Shown piece by piece: positions 19,885 to 30,704 of a DNA stretch of 64,000 nt. A model generated the notes under the pieces. The model was not told the origin of the DNA and ran no database searches. It worked only from the letters and a program-made list of their open reading frames with translations. Each line of letters starts with the position of its first letter. The first letter of the stretch is position 1. Location of the stretch: assembly GCA_963377175.1 (NCBI GenBank), contig CAUJNA010000460.1:37501-101500 (forward strand), written 5' to 3'. Origin of the DNA: Effrenium voratum. Taxonomy: Eukaryota > Sar > Dinophyceae > Suessiales > Symbiodiniaceae. The position numbers were made by a program, and so were the translations under genes.

Positions 19885-22497
19885 ATGGCATCTTCAGCGA
19901 GCCCAAGTACTGCAACTTTTGGGACCAGCAGCTCAGAGGGATCAAATGGATTGATGGCTCTTCCTGCGGTGATGGACATGATCGCAGATTCACAGGATGA
20001 ACCTGGGAGCGGAGGTTCCGCGCTATTCAGCGACATATCCACTCCCACAAGATCATGGAAGCAGATCGATGTTCATCAGGAGTCGAAACAAAGAGAATCC
20101 CCACCGAGAAGATCATCATCTTCGCCTGCGACACCACGGACGTCGCAGAAGGGCGTGAGATCGACATCGAAGGGTGGGAGGTCAAAATCACCCACCAGTG
20201 CGGAGTTTCGCGCCGCGATCAAGGAAAAGAACAAGATGGAGGTGGAGATCGGGGAATACCAGAAGACGCTTGATGAGATGTCGGCAGCAATGGCTAATCT
20301 TCATCAAGAAGACTATGGAAGCACCATCCGGATCCAGGAGCTGGAAAGACGATGCGAGATTGCCGGCAAGCAGTCGGGACATCTAGTGAGTCACCACCAA
20401 CACCACATGGCTGAGGCATGGCGCAAGTTTGAGGAAGAAGCCCAACAGATGCGCAAGGTGGAAATGAACGCATTTCAGTACGGGGAGAAGAAAGACATGG
20501 AGTCGAATATTATAATGCAACAGATGAGACAAGCTGAAGGAACTATCATGGAGCAGAAGCGGGAGATTGCAGTGATGAAATCCTACATGGCAAGCGAGAA
20601 GTCGGCCGCGCAGGAGTCAGCTATACGTGCAAATCAGATACACCGTGAAGCTTCACAGCAGATATCAGTTTATCAGCAACAAATCAGAGGCATCGAATCA
20701 TCTACATCTATCGAGAAGTTCAACGAGGAGGAGATGGTCCAAAGTCTGAAATCACAGTTGGAACACGCACTTGTCAAGCGCCCCGAGACGTACTCTATGG
20801 AGGACTCCAGGGAACAGCTGATGGCGAGACTGAATGATGTTACAGTATTCGCGGAACAAGAATCAAAGAGAGCAGATTGCTTGCTTCGTGAGAAGGAAGA
20901 GATCGTCAAACAGTATGAATCCGACGTGTCGATGAAGGACCAGATGATTGCTGTCGAAGGCGGTCATCGTCAAGATGCGATCTTGGAGTTAGCCCAGGTC
21001 AAAGAGGCAAAGCAAGAAGAACGGTGCACGATGGACGAGAAATCGAAGGAGGCTGAGTACTGGAGATTGACAGCTAAGGGGGTGTACGATGAGTACCTTG
21101 AGGAGATGCATGAACTTCAGGGACAACTGAAGGAAAGGGAGGCGACGCTCAAGCAAGAAGAGAGTTTTGTTCGTCAACTCGATGCCGACAACGAGGAACT
21201 GCGTGCACACAAGAAGCTGGAGACACAGGAAGCCTTCGGCAGCAAAGATGGACATCGTGAACGAGCAGTAGTGAAACGCGCTGAGGGAGGATCCCAAGCT
21301 AATTCAAATAGGGTAGACAAGAAGGTGGCTGGGTTAGTCCCGTCATCGTCTTCGAATCTGAACCCTAATTCGTCACTAATGCCAGGTTCGATTCTTTTTC
21401 CGTCTTTCGGTGATCCAATGATCGATGTACACCTATCCCAGATGCAAGGGGTTGTTGGGCATGTCCCACAATCCACTACTACGACTGGTGGTGGTGATGG
21501 AGGGGGAAACAACGGTACTACGCCCCCATTGGATTACGGTGGATTCTCGCCTAATGGAAATAGGCAGGGAGCAAATCGACGTCAGTTGAGCCTCACAGGT
21601 GGCGGAGGAGGACCTCCGGATGACCCACCCGACGATGAAGACGGGGACGACGACGACGAAGAGGACGAAGAAGACGAGGAAGAAGAAGAGGAAGAAGATG
21701 ACAATCGGACACGGAGGAGACGAAGAAGATCGAGAGATGATCGGGAGATCAAGAACGATAGACCGAGGATCTCGAGGAAAGAGGCTGAGAGGGTATCCAT
21801 TCCGGCTTGGCCAAAGATCCACCAACTTGATAACTGGAAGATGCAACTGTTGATGAATGTTCTGAGCGCATGTGCAGATCCAGATACCGATACATGGACG
21901 AAATGGTTGGAACAGGCTCTTGGGTTGAACCCAGACCTGAATGCGCTTAGCGATTCAGGTGGCAACAGATTTGCTACGATAGATATTAAGATGGCCATGG
22001 GCATGCAGAACATGTTGAAACAAGCTCCTGACGAAGCCAAGGACGTGTACCTCGACGCAACGCGGCACTCGGAACTACGACATCAACAAGGGGTGATCGT
22101 GAAGGGACGAGAGCTGGTGGCATTGGTTATGCAATCATTCAGAACATCCGATAGAACGGATCTTGTCTACCACATCGAGCACCTATTCAACCTTGACTTT
22201 CCTGGAGACAAGAACTTGGTTATGTTCAGGAACAAATGGTATGATTTGCTGCTGAAGATGAGGAGCGAGGACAGACCCAGTAAATGGCTCTCAGAGATAT
22301 CCTTTACAGGAAGATCAAAGGGAGCAAGAAGATGGAATTCGGCCTCAATGCCTACCATAGACTACCGGACAAGCATCCTCAGAAGACGTATGAATTCTTA
22401 TTGGCGTTGATCGACCATCAGATCAAGGCGGATCGGGAGGACCTGATGCTTGACATGAAGGAGAGATCGGTCAAGTCGATGATGAAGTCAGGCGGCA
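19885..22497 (+). CDS. Gag region of the inner copia polyprotein
   Basis: ATG 19885 opens an 841-residue frame that reads through the position stopped in the outer copy. Features in order: Ser/Pro-rich N-terminus with basic patches, a coiled-coil-like Gln/Glu-rich region (about 100-440), a Gly/Pro-rich linker, an acidic run followed by RRRRR, and a capsid-like helical region (about 650-800). A 1-bp deletion near 22281 moves the frame and a 1-bp insertion near 22497 restores it, so the capsid end is mistranslated to a stop at 22410. In the ancestor this ran on into the zinc fingers. Hairpin site 1 is at 21324-21347. Confidence 0.88.
21324..21347 (+). promoter_or_regulatory. U-bulged GGG-UUAGU-CCC hairpin, site 1 (inner)
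   Basis: Identical in stem, bulge and loop to the outer site at 9113-9136. Confidence 0.6.
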
Positions 22498-25400
22498 AAG
22501 GATGCGGCTCCAGCCACTGGCAAACAGGAGAACCAGGGTGGCAAGGGCAGAAAGGGGAAACCCGGAGGACCTGATGCTGCTCCTGTACTCCCAAAAGCCA
22601 AGGCAAAGGGCCACGCTGGCAAGAACGGCAAGTCCGACGGTGCCAGCGACAGAGGCAAGAGTCCGGGCGGAGGCAAAGATAACCCCTGTTGGTATCACTT
22701 CAAATCGGCGAAGGGATGCGTGAAAGGGAATGAATGCACATTTTCCCACAGCAAGAAGACGGAGCACAAGCTGGAGAACATGCCCAAGGGGAAAGGAAAG
22801 GGTAAGTCCAAATCCAGGTCGTCGTCACCAAAGAGGGAGGATGGAGCATGCTTCGCGTTTCAGAAGGGGAAGTGCGACAGGGGGAGCGCTTGCAAGTACA
22901 GGCACGAGCTCATCAAGAACAATTCAGCTCCGGCAACGTCAAGCGACAAGGCGCAAGCCAAGTCGAAGGCTGCCGCCAAGGCCGCAGCACCAGCTATTGC
23001 AAGGAGGGCCATCGCAATGCCTGCGATAGTCCTGAAGCAATCGGCTCCTGCGGGAAAGGTCAGCTTCAAGAAGGACGTTGACCAGGTCGAACCGGATGAA
23101 GCCGAGACTGTATACCACGAACATGATGATGACGCGATGAGCGAATCGTCGAGATGGTCTGGCGAGTCCGAGATCCCCGAGAAAATGGTATGGTTCAAAG
23201 AAGTACTCGACGTCGACGAGAATGGAGAGATCACCTACCTCGAAGACGAGAGAAGGCAATGGGAACGAAAAGGGGAATGGTACGGTTATGAGGACAATGA
23301 GAATGAGCCTTATCAATATGTATACGTTGACGAGAAGAAGTTCAAAAGCAGTGATCATCGAGAATTATCAGCCTATCAAGTCCAACGATCGTTGATAAGG
23401 GCGAAAATACTGAGAGAGGTGGTGGATGATATATACAAGAAGCACTACTTCCCGGTGACCAAGGAGAGCAGCATAATGTTCGAATACGATCAGAGCAAGG
23501 ACGAAATCAGGGAATCGGCTGTTGACTGGAAGAAGCAGCACGGTTTGCCGAAGAACGTCTTCGCCATGTCAACGTGCATCAGCAAGCGGGTGAAATGGTT
23601 GATGGACACCGGATGTGGTCATGATCTCATCGGACGAGCCAAGGCGAAGAGCCTGGGCGTCGACATCGTGAAAGATGATGACGAGATCGTATTCCAGACC
23701 GCGAATGGTTCCACATCTACGTCCGATGTGGCCAAGATAGTCGTGGAAGAATTGGACGAGACTGTCGAGCCACACGTATTAGATGAGACACCCACAGTAT
23801 TGTCAGTGGGGAGGAGATGCATGAAAATGGGCTATGCATTTCACTGGATGCCTGGTAAACTACCTTTCATGGTTACACCAAAGCAGGGATTCGTGCACTT
23901 GCAGGTCAAGGACGACATCCCATACCTCGTGAGTGATGGTAAGCTTCGGAGTAACAGGCATCGCCCTACGATAGACGATCTCAAAGAGCACTTTTCGGAT
24001 GTACTGGCGATGGTAACGAACGATGAGGCAGATCAGGGAGGTGACGATGACAACGAAGTCACACCCGCCGCTGTCGGTGAGTCCGCAGAGGCCGAGGGCG
24101 AACACCATGATGGGGCATTCGACTTCGGGCCACCCGGAGGAGCCGGTCCGGTACGTCCGCCTCCCGTAGCTGAGGAAATACCTGTAGATGTTGGGTCAGT
24201 CCCACATCGACATGGTGATGCCGATGCTCACGAAGAAGTGGTTGATGAAGATGATCCAGATGCCGGAATCGAAGTTGATGTGTACGAAGGATCATCAATA
24301 AAGAGAAAAGTGGGGGTCCTCAAGAAGGACGCCAACTCCATCGCTCATTTGCTTACTCACAGGTACCGAAATCCTTTCTGCGAATCATGCGTCAAGGCAA
24401 AGATGAGACACTTCAGATCGCGAACGGGAGCCTTCAAGAGGGAGGTAAAGACGTTCGGAGACCTGGTGACGTTCGACTTCGTGACGGCATCAGGAGATCA
24501 CGAAGTGGAAGGCAGGTATGCGCTCATCATCCGGGACATATATACCGGAATTATCATGGCCTATCCAACCGCGAGAAGAGACACTGACTCCGTCGTCAGG
24601 GCCATCAAGCACTTCTGCGGGAGGAGGAAAATCAAGCAGGTGTATTCGGATGATGGCCCAGAACTGATCAATGCGTGCGTGGAGCTGAAGCTGAACCACG
24701 ACCTATCGCTGCCTGGACGACCGCAGAATAATTCCCTTGCTGAAAGAACAAATCAATTCATCATTGACCAGACTTCGGCTTGTCTTGTACATGCCGGTCT
24801 ACCCACGTGTTACTGGGTGCAGGCCATCACCACTCTGTGCCATCTCATGAACATCGAAGAGGTGAATGGATCGAGTGCATGGATGAGGCTGCATGGCGAG
24901 GAGTTCAAGGGCGAGAAGATACCTTTTGGTGCGCTAGTAGACTTCAAGCCGAGTGAAGCACGAGGGGGGAAGAGGGAGAAGTTCGAGCCGAGAGGGGAAA
25001 CTGGTATATTTGCTGGATATGTGTTGAGCACCGGGATGCATTGGGCAAACAAGTATCGTGCTTGGGCACTCACCGCATTTGCGGGTGCAGAGCTGAACAT
25101 CAAGAAGGCAAAGGTTCCACCTCGGTTGAGAATGCCACACCAGACGGAGAGGATGATCCTAAAATCTCCTCTGACATTCCCAATACAACAGAAGTACAAG
25201 GTTGCCAACGAGACCTTGGAAGGGATAGAGATGTCTGTCGATGCAATCGGTCTGGATGCGCGTGACCGCCTGATCGAAGATGAGGACTACGAGCCTGAAG
25301 TGTTGCAGAGTGACGAGAAGCGACTGCTTGACGATGAGGTCGATCAGATCGCTGGTCTACTGCTTGACGATGGCCCGGAGGTACTTGTCGGAGGTCGGGG

Positions 25401-27108
25401 GGATCATGCAGGAGAGGAAGACGCTAGACCAAGCTCATCAAAAGGGAAAGGAGATGGACATGCCAAGAGCGACGAGAAGGTCACGAAGTCCGACCTTCCA
25501 CACGTGTCAGTTGGACTACCTGGGGATGGCATCACGTACGTCAACGATGATGGCAAGGAGGTTAAGATCGACAAAGCCGGAAGACCGTATCCCGTCGGGA
25601 AGGATGGATTCAGGCTAATGAAGACGTCGAGACCTCCAGAGTACACCCCTGAAGAATGGAAGATGATGAGTAAATACTACACCAAGGAAGAAAAGGCCGA
25701 GGTGAAGGGCGGTGGCAAAAAGAAGGAAGAAGATCCCAAGAGTAAAGAATCTGAGATTTCTGCGCCGGCAGAGGCACGGACATTGCAGATGCCCGGTGGT
25801 AAGAGAATTCGAGCAATGCTTCGAAACCGCTGGGGTGGAGTAGAATGGCAGTACAATTGGGGGTTGCGGAAGAACATATCAAAGATCAAGAACCCAATGG
25901 ATGGGAAGCACTTGGCTGAACTTGAATGGGTCAGGATTGTTGTTAATCCTGTCGACGGAGTGGTTGTTCTCATGGATTCCAAGCAGTCCCAAGACGTCTT
26001 GAGACGAAACGTTCAGCTTGAGAAAGAATTTGAGTGTCTGGTAGTAATTTATGCCTGGAAGTTCAAGTCTGAGGAGCGGTCAAAGTCGACTCCAAACTGG
26101 ACGAAGGCAGTTGCATCAGTCATGGAGAGTCATAATGACGAAGCTGAGACGACATCGGGGACAGATCCAACGGTCGACGAATCGACGGATCTTACCTGGT
26201 ATGAATGGGAGGAGTCCGCTGAGGTAGTTTCTGGAAAAGTGCCACTCGCGATGCCTGCGATAGGCGAAGACGGTGAAGCCAAGAAGTACCCATCGATGCC
26301 GTGCGTGACTTCTGAGCGAATACAGCACAGAGAGAAAGCTGTGAAAGTTGTACGATTCTTCGACGCTTTAGTATCCAGGCCGGTCGGCCGGAAAGAGATG
26401 TTGACCAACCCTGATGCGTTGGCATCGATGAAGAAAGAATGGTCGGGATTAATCGACCAGGGCGTCTTCGATCTTGGCGCGGTGCGTGAATATGACGCTG
26501 TAGCCAAGGAGGCAAAAGCTAAAGGGGAAGAGATACACATGGCTCGCGCACATGGCATTTGCGTTGAAAAGCACTCACAGTTGCCTGTTGGTGATCCTAA
26601 GAGGAAGTTCAAGGGTAGAGGCGTGCTGCTGGGGAACCAAGTGAAGAACCAAAGTTTTGAGGCTGCGATGTTTCAAGATTTGGGGAACTCTCCTGCTTCA
26701 TTCGAAGCCTCGCGTTGGGCGGATTTTTTGGGTTGTCATGATGGCTGGGATGTGCAGATGGCCGACGCTGTTCAAGCGTATATACAGGCCACCTTGAGAG
26801 GCACGCCGTGTTGGATTGAATTGCCACCGGAGGCTGTGCCAAGTGAATGCAAATGGGATAAGTACAGAAGACCAGTCGTCCCGTTGAGGAAGGCGCTGTA
26901 CGGACACCCAGATGCGGGAACATTTGGGAGCAGCACTGCGATGAGTCGGTGCGTGCCGTTGGTTTTGAACCCATCGGCGAAGAATGGCCTTCAGTGTACA
27001 TTCATGAAAAGCTCCAGCTTGTTCTGGTTGTGTATGTCGACGACTTCAAAATGGCAGGGCCGCAGAAGAACCTTGCCCAAGGGTGGAGCATGTTGCGTAC
27101 ACGTTTGA
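22498..27108 (+). CDS. CCCH fingers, protease, integrase and RT start of the inner copia polyprotein
   Basis: The frame is open from about 22498; an internal Met lies at 22720. Two CCCH fingers lie at about 22686-22905, in place of the CCHC knuckle usual for copia Gag. The aspartic protease box MDTGCGHD has its Asp at 23605-23607. The integrase shows an H-x4-H...C-x2-C zinc motif (HLLTHRYRNPFCESC), Asp in VTFDFV, Asp in YSDDGPE and Glu at 24742-24744 in SLAERTNQF. RT begins near DALASMKKEW, with the first Asp in QMADAVQAYIQA. A 1-bp deletion in CATTTGGG near 26922 throws the frame off, leaving a nonsense tail to 27108. Confidence 0.9.
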   Translation, partial: KDAAPATGKQENQGGKGRKGKPGGPDAAPVLPKAKAKGHAGKNGKSDGASDRGKSPGGGKDNPCWYHFKSAKGCVKGNECTFSHSKKTEHKLENMPKGKGKGKSKSRSSSPKREDGACFAFQKGKCDRGSACKYRHELIKNNSAPATSSDKAQAKSKAAAKAAAPAIARRAIAMPAIVLKQSAPAGKVSFKKDVDQVEPDEAETVYHEHDDDAMSESSRWSGESEIPEKMVWFKEVLDVDENGEITYLEDERRQWERKGEWYGYEDNENEPYQYVYVDEKKFKSSDHRELSAYQVQRSLIRAKILREVVDDIYKKHYFPVTKESSIMFEYDQSKDEIRESAVDWKKQHGLPKNVFAMSTCISKRVKWLMDTGCGHDLIGRAKAKSLGVDIVKDDDEIVFQTANGSTSTSDVAKIVVEELDETVEPHVLDETPTVLSVGRRCMKMGYAFHWMPGKLPFMVTPKQGFVHLQVKDDIPYLVSDGKLRSNRHRPTIDDLKEHFSDVLAMVTNDEADQGGDDDNEVTPAAVGESAEAEGEHHDGAFDFGPPGGAGPVRPPPVAEEIPVDVGSVPHRHGDADAHEEVVDEDDPDAGIEVDVYEGSSIKRKVGVLKKDANSIAHLLTHRYRNPFCESCVKAKMRHFRSRTGAFKREVKTFGDLVTFDFVTASGDHEVEGRYALIIRDIYTGIIMAYPTARRDTDSVVRAIKHFCGRRKIKQVYSDDGPELINACVELKLNHDLSLPGRPQNNSLAERTNQFIIDQTSACLVHAGLPTCYWVQAITTLCHLMNIEEVNGSSAWMRLHGEEFKGEKIPFGALVDFKPSEARGGKREKFEPRGETGIFAGYVLSTGMHWANKYRAWALTAFAGAELNIKKAKVPPRLRMPHQTERMILKSPLTFPIQQKYKVANETLEGIEMSVDAIGLDARDRLIEDEDYEPEVLQSDEKRLLDDEVDQIAGLLLDDGPEVLVGGRGDHAGEEDARPSSSKGKGDGHAKSDEKVTKSDLPHVSVGLPGDGITYVNDDGKEVKIDKAGRPYPVGKDGFRLMKTSRPPEYTPEEWKMMSKYYTKEEKAEVKGGGKKKEEDPKSKESEISAPAEARTLQMPGGKRIRAMLRNRWGGVEWQYNWGLRKNISKIKNPMDGKHLAELEWVRIVVNPVDGVVVLMDSKQSQDVLRRNVQLEKEFECLVVIYAWKFKSEERSKSTPNWTKAVASVMESHNDEAETTSGTDPTVDESTDLTWYEWEESAEVVSGKVPLAMPAIGEDGEAKKYPSMPCVTSERIQHREKAVKVVRFFDALVSRPVGRKEMLTNPDALASMKKEWSGLIDQGVFDLGAVREYDAVAKEAKAKGEEIHMARAHGICVEKHSQLPVGDPKRKFKGRGVLLGNQVKNQSFEAAMFQDLGNSPASFEASRWADFLGCHDGWDVQMADAVQAYIQATLRGTPCWIELPPEAVPSECKWDKYRRPVVPLRKALYGHPDAGTFGSSTAMSRCVPLVLNPSAKNGLQCTFMKSSSLFWLCMSTTSKWQGRRRTLPKGGACCVHV
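24187..24208 (+). promoter_or_regulatory. U-bulged GGG-UCAGU-CCC hairpin, site 2 (inner)
   Basis: Stem GATGT/ACATC, bulged T, loop TCAGT; identical to the outer site 2. Confidence 0.6.
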
Positions 27109-30100
27109 AGATCGAGCCCGAGACTGGACTTGACATGTACCTTGGTTGTAATCAAAGCAAGGGGAACGTCACTCTCGGGAACGGACACCGGGTAACAACG
27201 GTGACCTATGACATGGAACAGTTCCTACGTTCCTGTGTCGACCGCTATCTTGAGGTGGCGGGCGACGTGAAGTTGAATAAGGTTGTCACTCCTGAGTTGC
27301 ATGAAGAAACAAAGAATCACGTCTCGCGGAAGCCTGCCAGAGAGGGGCCGTCAGTCGTGTGCAATTGGTGTAACAATCTTGTGCCCACCGACGGTTCTGC
27401 CACAGTGCCGGACCAACGGGGAGGGACTCCTGAGTTGGCCATGAAGGAGCCCGTGCGTGGACACCTTGCTCCGCATGCCGCTAGCGTACTAATGAAGTTG
27501 CTGTACGGTGCGCGGATTGCTCGCTTCGATTTGTTGCGGCAAGTGAATCGCCTAGCACGGAATGTGCACAGGTGGACCGACTCCGATGATCGGGGTTTGC
27601 ATCATTTGATGTGCTATGTGCATCATACTAAACATTGGCGCATGGTCGGTTGGGTTGGAGACCCTATGGATGATGTGCACTTGGCCTTGTATGCGGACGC
27701 TGACTTTGCGGGATGCGTTGACTCGCTACGTTCCACCTCTGGTGGACACTTGAATATACAAGGGCCTAATACCCGGTTTCCGTTGTCTGGCAGCTCTAAA
27801 AGACAGGGTTGTGTGAGTCATTCCACTCCCGAGGCCGAAACAGTTGCGGCCGATGTTGCCATGAGATCGATGGGTATGCCTGCTCTAAAGTTGTTAGAGC
27901 GGATTCTCAAGAAGTCACCGAACTTTGTGTTCTATGACGATAACAAGGCTATGATCGGTGTTGTGCGATCGGGGAGAAACCCCACGATGCGCCACCTTGA
28001 GAGAAGCCATGGTGTTAGCATTTCGTGGATGCATGAGATGTTCACACGTGATTACATGTACTTGGCGTATGAAGTCACCGACAGGATGGCGGCTGACATA
28101 TACACCAAGGCGTTCAATGATGGGCGCAAATGGAAACATGCATGTTTGCAGATCGGTCTACTTGACCCGAGCTTGCTGTCTGACCCGGATACCCTCAAGG
28201 CGCTCACACCTACGTGTGATCCCATAAAAGGGACCATGCAGACTGCTTCGGGGACAGTTGACGGAGTTCCAACATTTCCGTACACACACATTCCGATCAT
28301 GCCCCCAGACCTGTGGTGGTCTGGATTAACATCTAAAGAGGGATTGCATGAGCATGAAGGACATGATCCGGTTGTTGTTGCCAAGGGGCCCAGATTGATG
28401 CGTGTGAAACCTCCACTTGCGGTTATGACACCGTTCGGGAGCAAGTGGCTTCGTTCCACTTGGTTTCTGAAGAACGGGTCATGGCTCAAGGTCGAGGATA
28501 GAGTTGACCCAGGGCTGCAATGTGTGCGGATTGATGGATGGGTTGAACGCGCAGTTTGGCAGTTTCATCCCGTACCGGTTGCTGTACCGGCGCGGGAACG
28601 ACCTCCACGACCACGACCAATTCACGTCGGGTCCGGGGATGTTGACATGCAGTCCGTGCTGGCCGCATTCGTTGAAGAACTGTCGAACGAGCGCATAGAA
28701 TTAAAATGTGTCAACGACCTTGCTTTGGAAACTTTGCTCCGATTGAAGTTGCTTATGCGTTGTCTGCATATCAATCACGAGCAGCTTGTCCCTGGTCGTT
28801 GTTTTGTTCCGTATCGCATTGCGGTGAAGCACAAACCACAGTTAGCGCCGGGTATTGAACTCGCGATGGTTAAACATGACGGTGGTGTGCTTCGCGCTCC
28901 TGTGCATGTCTCGCTTCCTGGTATGAGAACTCGCACAGTCGTCACTCTTTACAGTGTTGACTTGGCTCGGCCCATTGTGCTGATGGCATGTTCCGAACCG
29001 CGTAACTGGTTCACTGCCCTTGCCCGCCATAACGGGCCGCAGGTCGTCACCATAACTCTGGTTGATGACTTACTGAGCGAGTACGGGGGGAGAATCGCCA
29101 GACATGTGCTAACTAAACCTTCCGATTTGTTGTTCTTCGCCGGGCCTTGCACGGGGGGATCATCATGGGCACGCCTCAACAAGACTCGCGGAATTGACAC
29201 CGCAGAGAAAATCGAGGCCAAACAAAGGGAATTTTGGAGATTGTTTGAACGGTTCGTTGAAATCAAACGGCATGCCATGACAAAACGAGCTGCGATTTTG
29301 TTTGAGTTGCCTGGAAGTTGCGATTATTGGAAAGACGAGAGACTGCATGAGGTTGTTCACGAAAGGATTGATGGCGCCAAGAAACCCATGCCAATCAAGA
29401 AACCTTGGAGAGTTGTTTCATGGAACTTTGATCTTGGTAGCTCGTTGTCTAAGAAATGCAATGGAAACCATGAGCATGGACCTTGTGCCGGTCGTGAAAC
29501 CAAAGAAACCCAGTTGTACACGTCGATAATTGTGGGTGTGATCCTTCGCCGTTTTCATGCTCGAGCAAAGTGCCTCAAGCCGGCACCATTGAAACTCGCT
29601 CTTGCTTGCATTGCGCGAGGGAGATCGCGGAAGCATCAAGCTACTGCGTGTGAAAGTTACACCACCCCAACTGCGTTACCGAGGTGCTGGGTTAGTCCCG
29701 AACCTCTGGTGCCTGCGGGGAGCTGGGTCAGTCCCGAACCCCAAGTTTCGAAGAGGAGTTGGGCTTGTTCATCACCTCAATCAGAAACTGGATTCGTGTT
29801 GGGACAATTCCGTGGCTTTATTTACAGCTGCCTATTCTGGGTTTTCCTGGTTCTGGAGAATATCATCAAGATGACTGCCAATCCGACCGTCGTCAACACG
29901 AATGAATTCTTCTGCGTGCCTGTCGGGAAATCCAGACAAGCGGCGATATTCTTGGGGAACTTAGTGAAGAACGCCATCGAGGAAGGCAAGAGGATACCCA
30001 AGAGGATGGAAATGGGCAGCGACCTGGGCATGTGCGTAAAGTGGATCGAGGAAATCGGTGTCCCTGCTATTTATGCCTACTCAGCGTATTATTCTGCCAA

Positions 30101-30704
30101 AGGCCGCGGGATGATGAAAGGTGAAGGGCAGTCTATGAGGGTTGCCTTAGAGTTCATCAGCAAAGTCTTCGGACAGCTTTCTGCCGACGAATGTATGCTT
30201 GGATGGAGGGAATTTTGCAGCAAGGGAAAGAAGATTGTGTCGGCGCTGAACCAACTTTGCGGTGAGGCATCGATGCTAGCGAAGAACCCCGAGTTGCTCG
30301 ACGTAACCAAGTATTGCATAGAAGGGGCGGATATGTTGAGATCAATTGCGAACATCTGGGATCTCGCATTGGGCGTGGCCGAAGACAACGATGAACGGTC
30401 GTTCAAAGCTGCATTCCACCAGGACACCCCGGTCGGGGAGGTATACAAAGAGTTCATCAGTGACGAGTCGACGAGGGCATCGTCATCGAGAAGGTGGAGG
30501 AGCTCCGAGGAGTTCCAGACGACTGCAGAGTTTGAGAGGCACGATCGGAGAATATCGAAATTCAGAGATCGAAACTGGGGGAAAGTATTCACGTTGAGAT
30601 CAAGGCCCCCAAGATCGACTCCTACGGTCGTGGTGCCAAGGACGACTATCAGAAGAATTGGGACCTTGGGTTGGTCTACCAGAATGAGCTGCATGCATCG
30701 ATGA
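26949..30704 (+). CDS. RT core, RNase H, post-RNase H domain and start of the unidentified region (inner)
   Basis: This frame picks up after the 1-bp deletion. RT box YVDD is at 27033-27044. RNase H motifs YADADFAGC, STPEAE, YDDNKAM and DIYTKAF follow (about 27690-28120). The post-RNase H domain carries FFAGPCTGGSSW near 29135 and FELPGSCDYW near 29300, but a 39-bp in-frame deletion near 29365 removes the FDGCRYGLK segment present in the outer copy. The frame then runs without a stop through the WVSPEP linker into the unidentified helical region from 29871 (MTANPTVVNTNEFF). A 4-bp deletion near 30597 ends useful coding. Confidence 0.88.
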   Translation: MRAVGFEPIGEEWPSVYIHEKLQLVLVVYVDDFKMAGPQKNLAQGWSMLRTRLKIEPETGLDMYLGCNQSKGNVTLGNGHRVTTVTYDMEQFLRSCVDRYLEVAGDVKLNKVVTPELHEETKNHVSRKPAREGPSVVCNWCNNLVPTDGSATVPDQRGGTPELAMKEPVRGHLAPHAASVLMKLLYGARIARFDLLRQVNRLARNVHRWTDSDDRGLHHLMCYVHHTKHWRMVGWVGDPMDDVHLALYADADFAGCVDSLRSTSGGHLNIQGPNTRFPLSGSSKRQGCVSHSTPEAETVAADVAMRSMGMPALKLLERILKKSPNFVFYDDNKAMIGVVRSGRNPTMRHLERSHGVSISWMHEMFTRDYMYLAYEVTDRMAADIYTKAFNDGRKWKHACLQIGLLDPSLLSDPDTLKALTPTCDPIKGTMQTASGTVDGVPTFPYTHIPIMPPDLWWSGLTSKEGLHEHEGHDPVVVAKGPRLMRVKPPLAVMTPFGSKWLRSTWFLKNGSWLKVEDRVDPGLQCVRIDGWVERAVWQFHPVPVAVPARERPPRPRPIHVGSGDVDMQSVLAAFVEELSNERIELKCVNDLALETLLRLKLLMRCLHINHEQLVPGRCFVPYRIAVKHKPQLAPGIELAMVKHDGGVLRAPVHVSLPGMRTRTVVTLYSVDLARPIVLMACSEPRNWFTALARHNGPQVVTITLVDDLLSEYGGRIARHVLTKPSDLLFFAGPCTGGSSWARLNKTRGIDTAEKIEAKQREFWRLFERFVEIKRHAMTKRAAILFELPGSCDYWKDERLHEVVHERIDGAKKPMPIKKPWRVVSWNFDLGSSLSKKCNGNHEHGPCAGRETKETQLYTSIIVGVILRRFHARAKCLKPAPLKLALACIARGRSRKHQATACESYTTPTALPRCWVSPEPLVPAGSWVSPEPQVSKRSWACSSPQSETGFVLGQFRGFIYSCLFWVFLVLENIIKMTANPTVVNTNEFFCVPVGKSRQAAIFLGNLVKNAIEEGKRIPKRMEMGSDLGMCVKWIEEIGVPAIYAYSAYYSAKGRGMMKGEGQSMRVALEFISKVFGQLSADECMLGWREFCSKGKKIVSALNQLCGEASMLAKNPELLDVTKYCIEGADMLRSIANIWDLALGVAEDNDERSFKAAFHQDTPVGEVYKEFISDESTRASSSRRWRSSEEFQTTAEFERHDRRISKFRDRNWGKVFTLRSRPPRSTPTVVVPRTTIRRIGTLGWSTRMSCMHR
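29681..29706 (+). promoter_or_regulatory. U-bulged GGG-UUAGU-CCC hairpin, site 3 (inner)
   Basis: Stem GAGGTGC/GAACCTC with one mismatch, bulged T, loop TTAGT, as in the outer site 3. Confidence 0.6.
29717..29742 (+). promoter_or_regulatory. U-bulged GGG-UCAGU-CCC hairpin, site 4 (inner)
   Basis: Outer stem GGGG/CCCC, bulged T, loop TCAGT, as in the outer site 4. Confidence 0.55.
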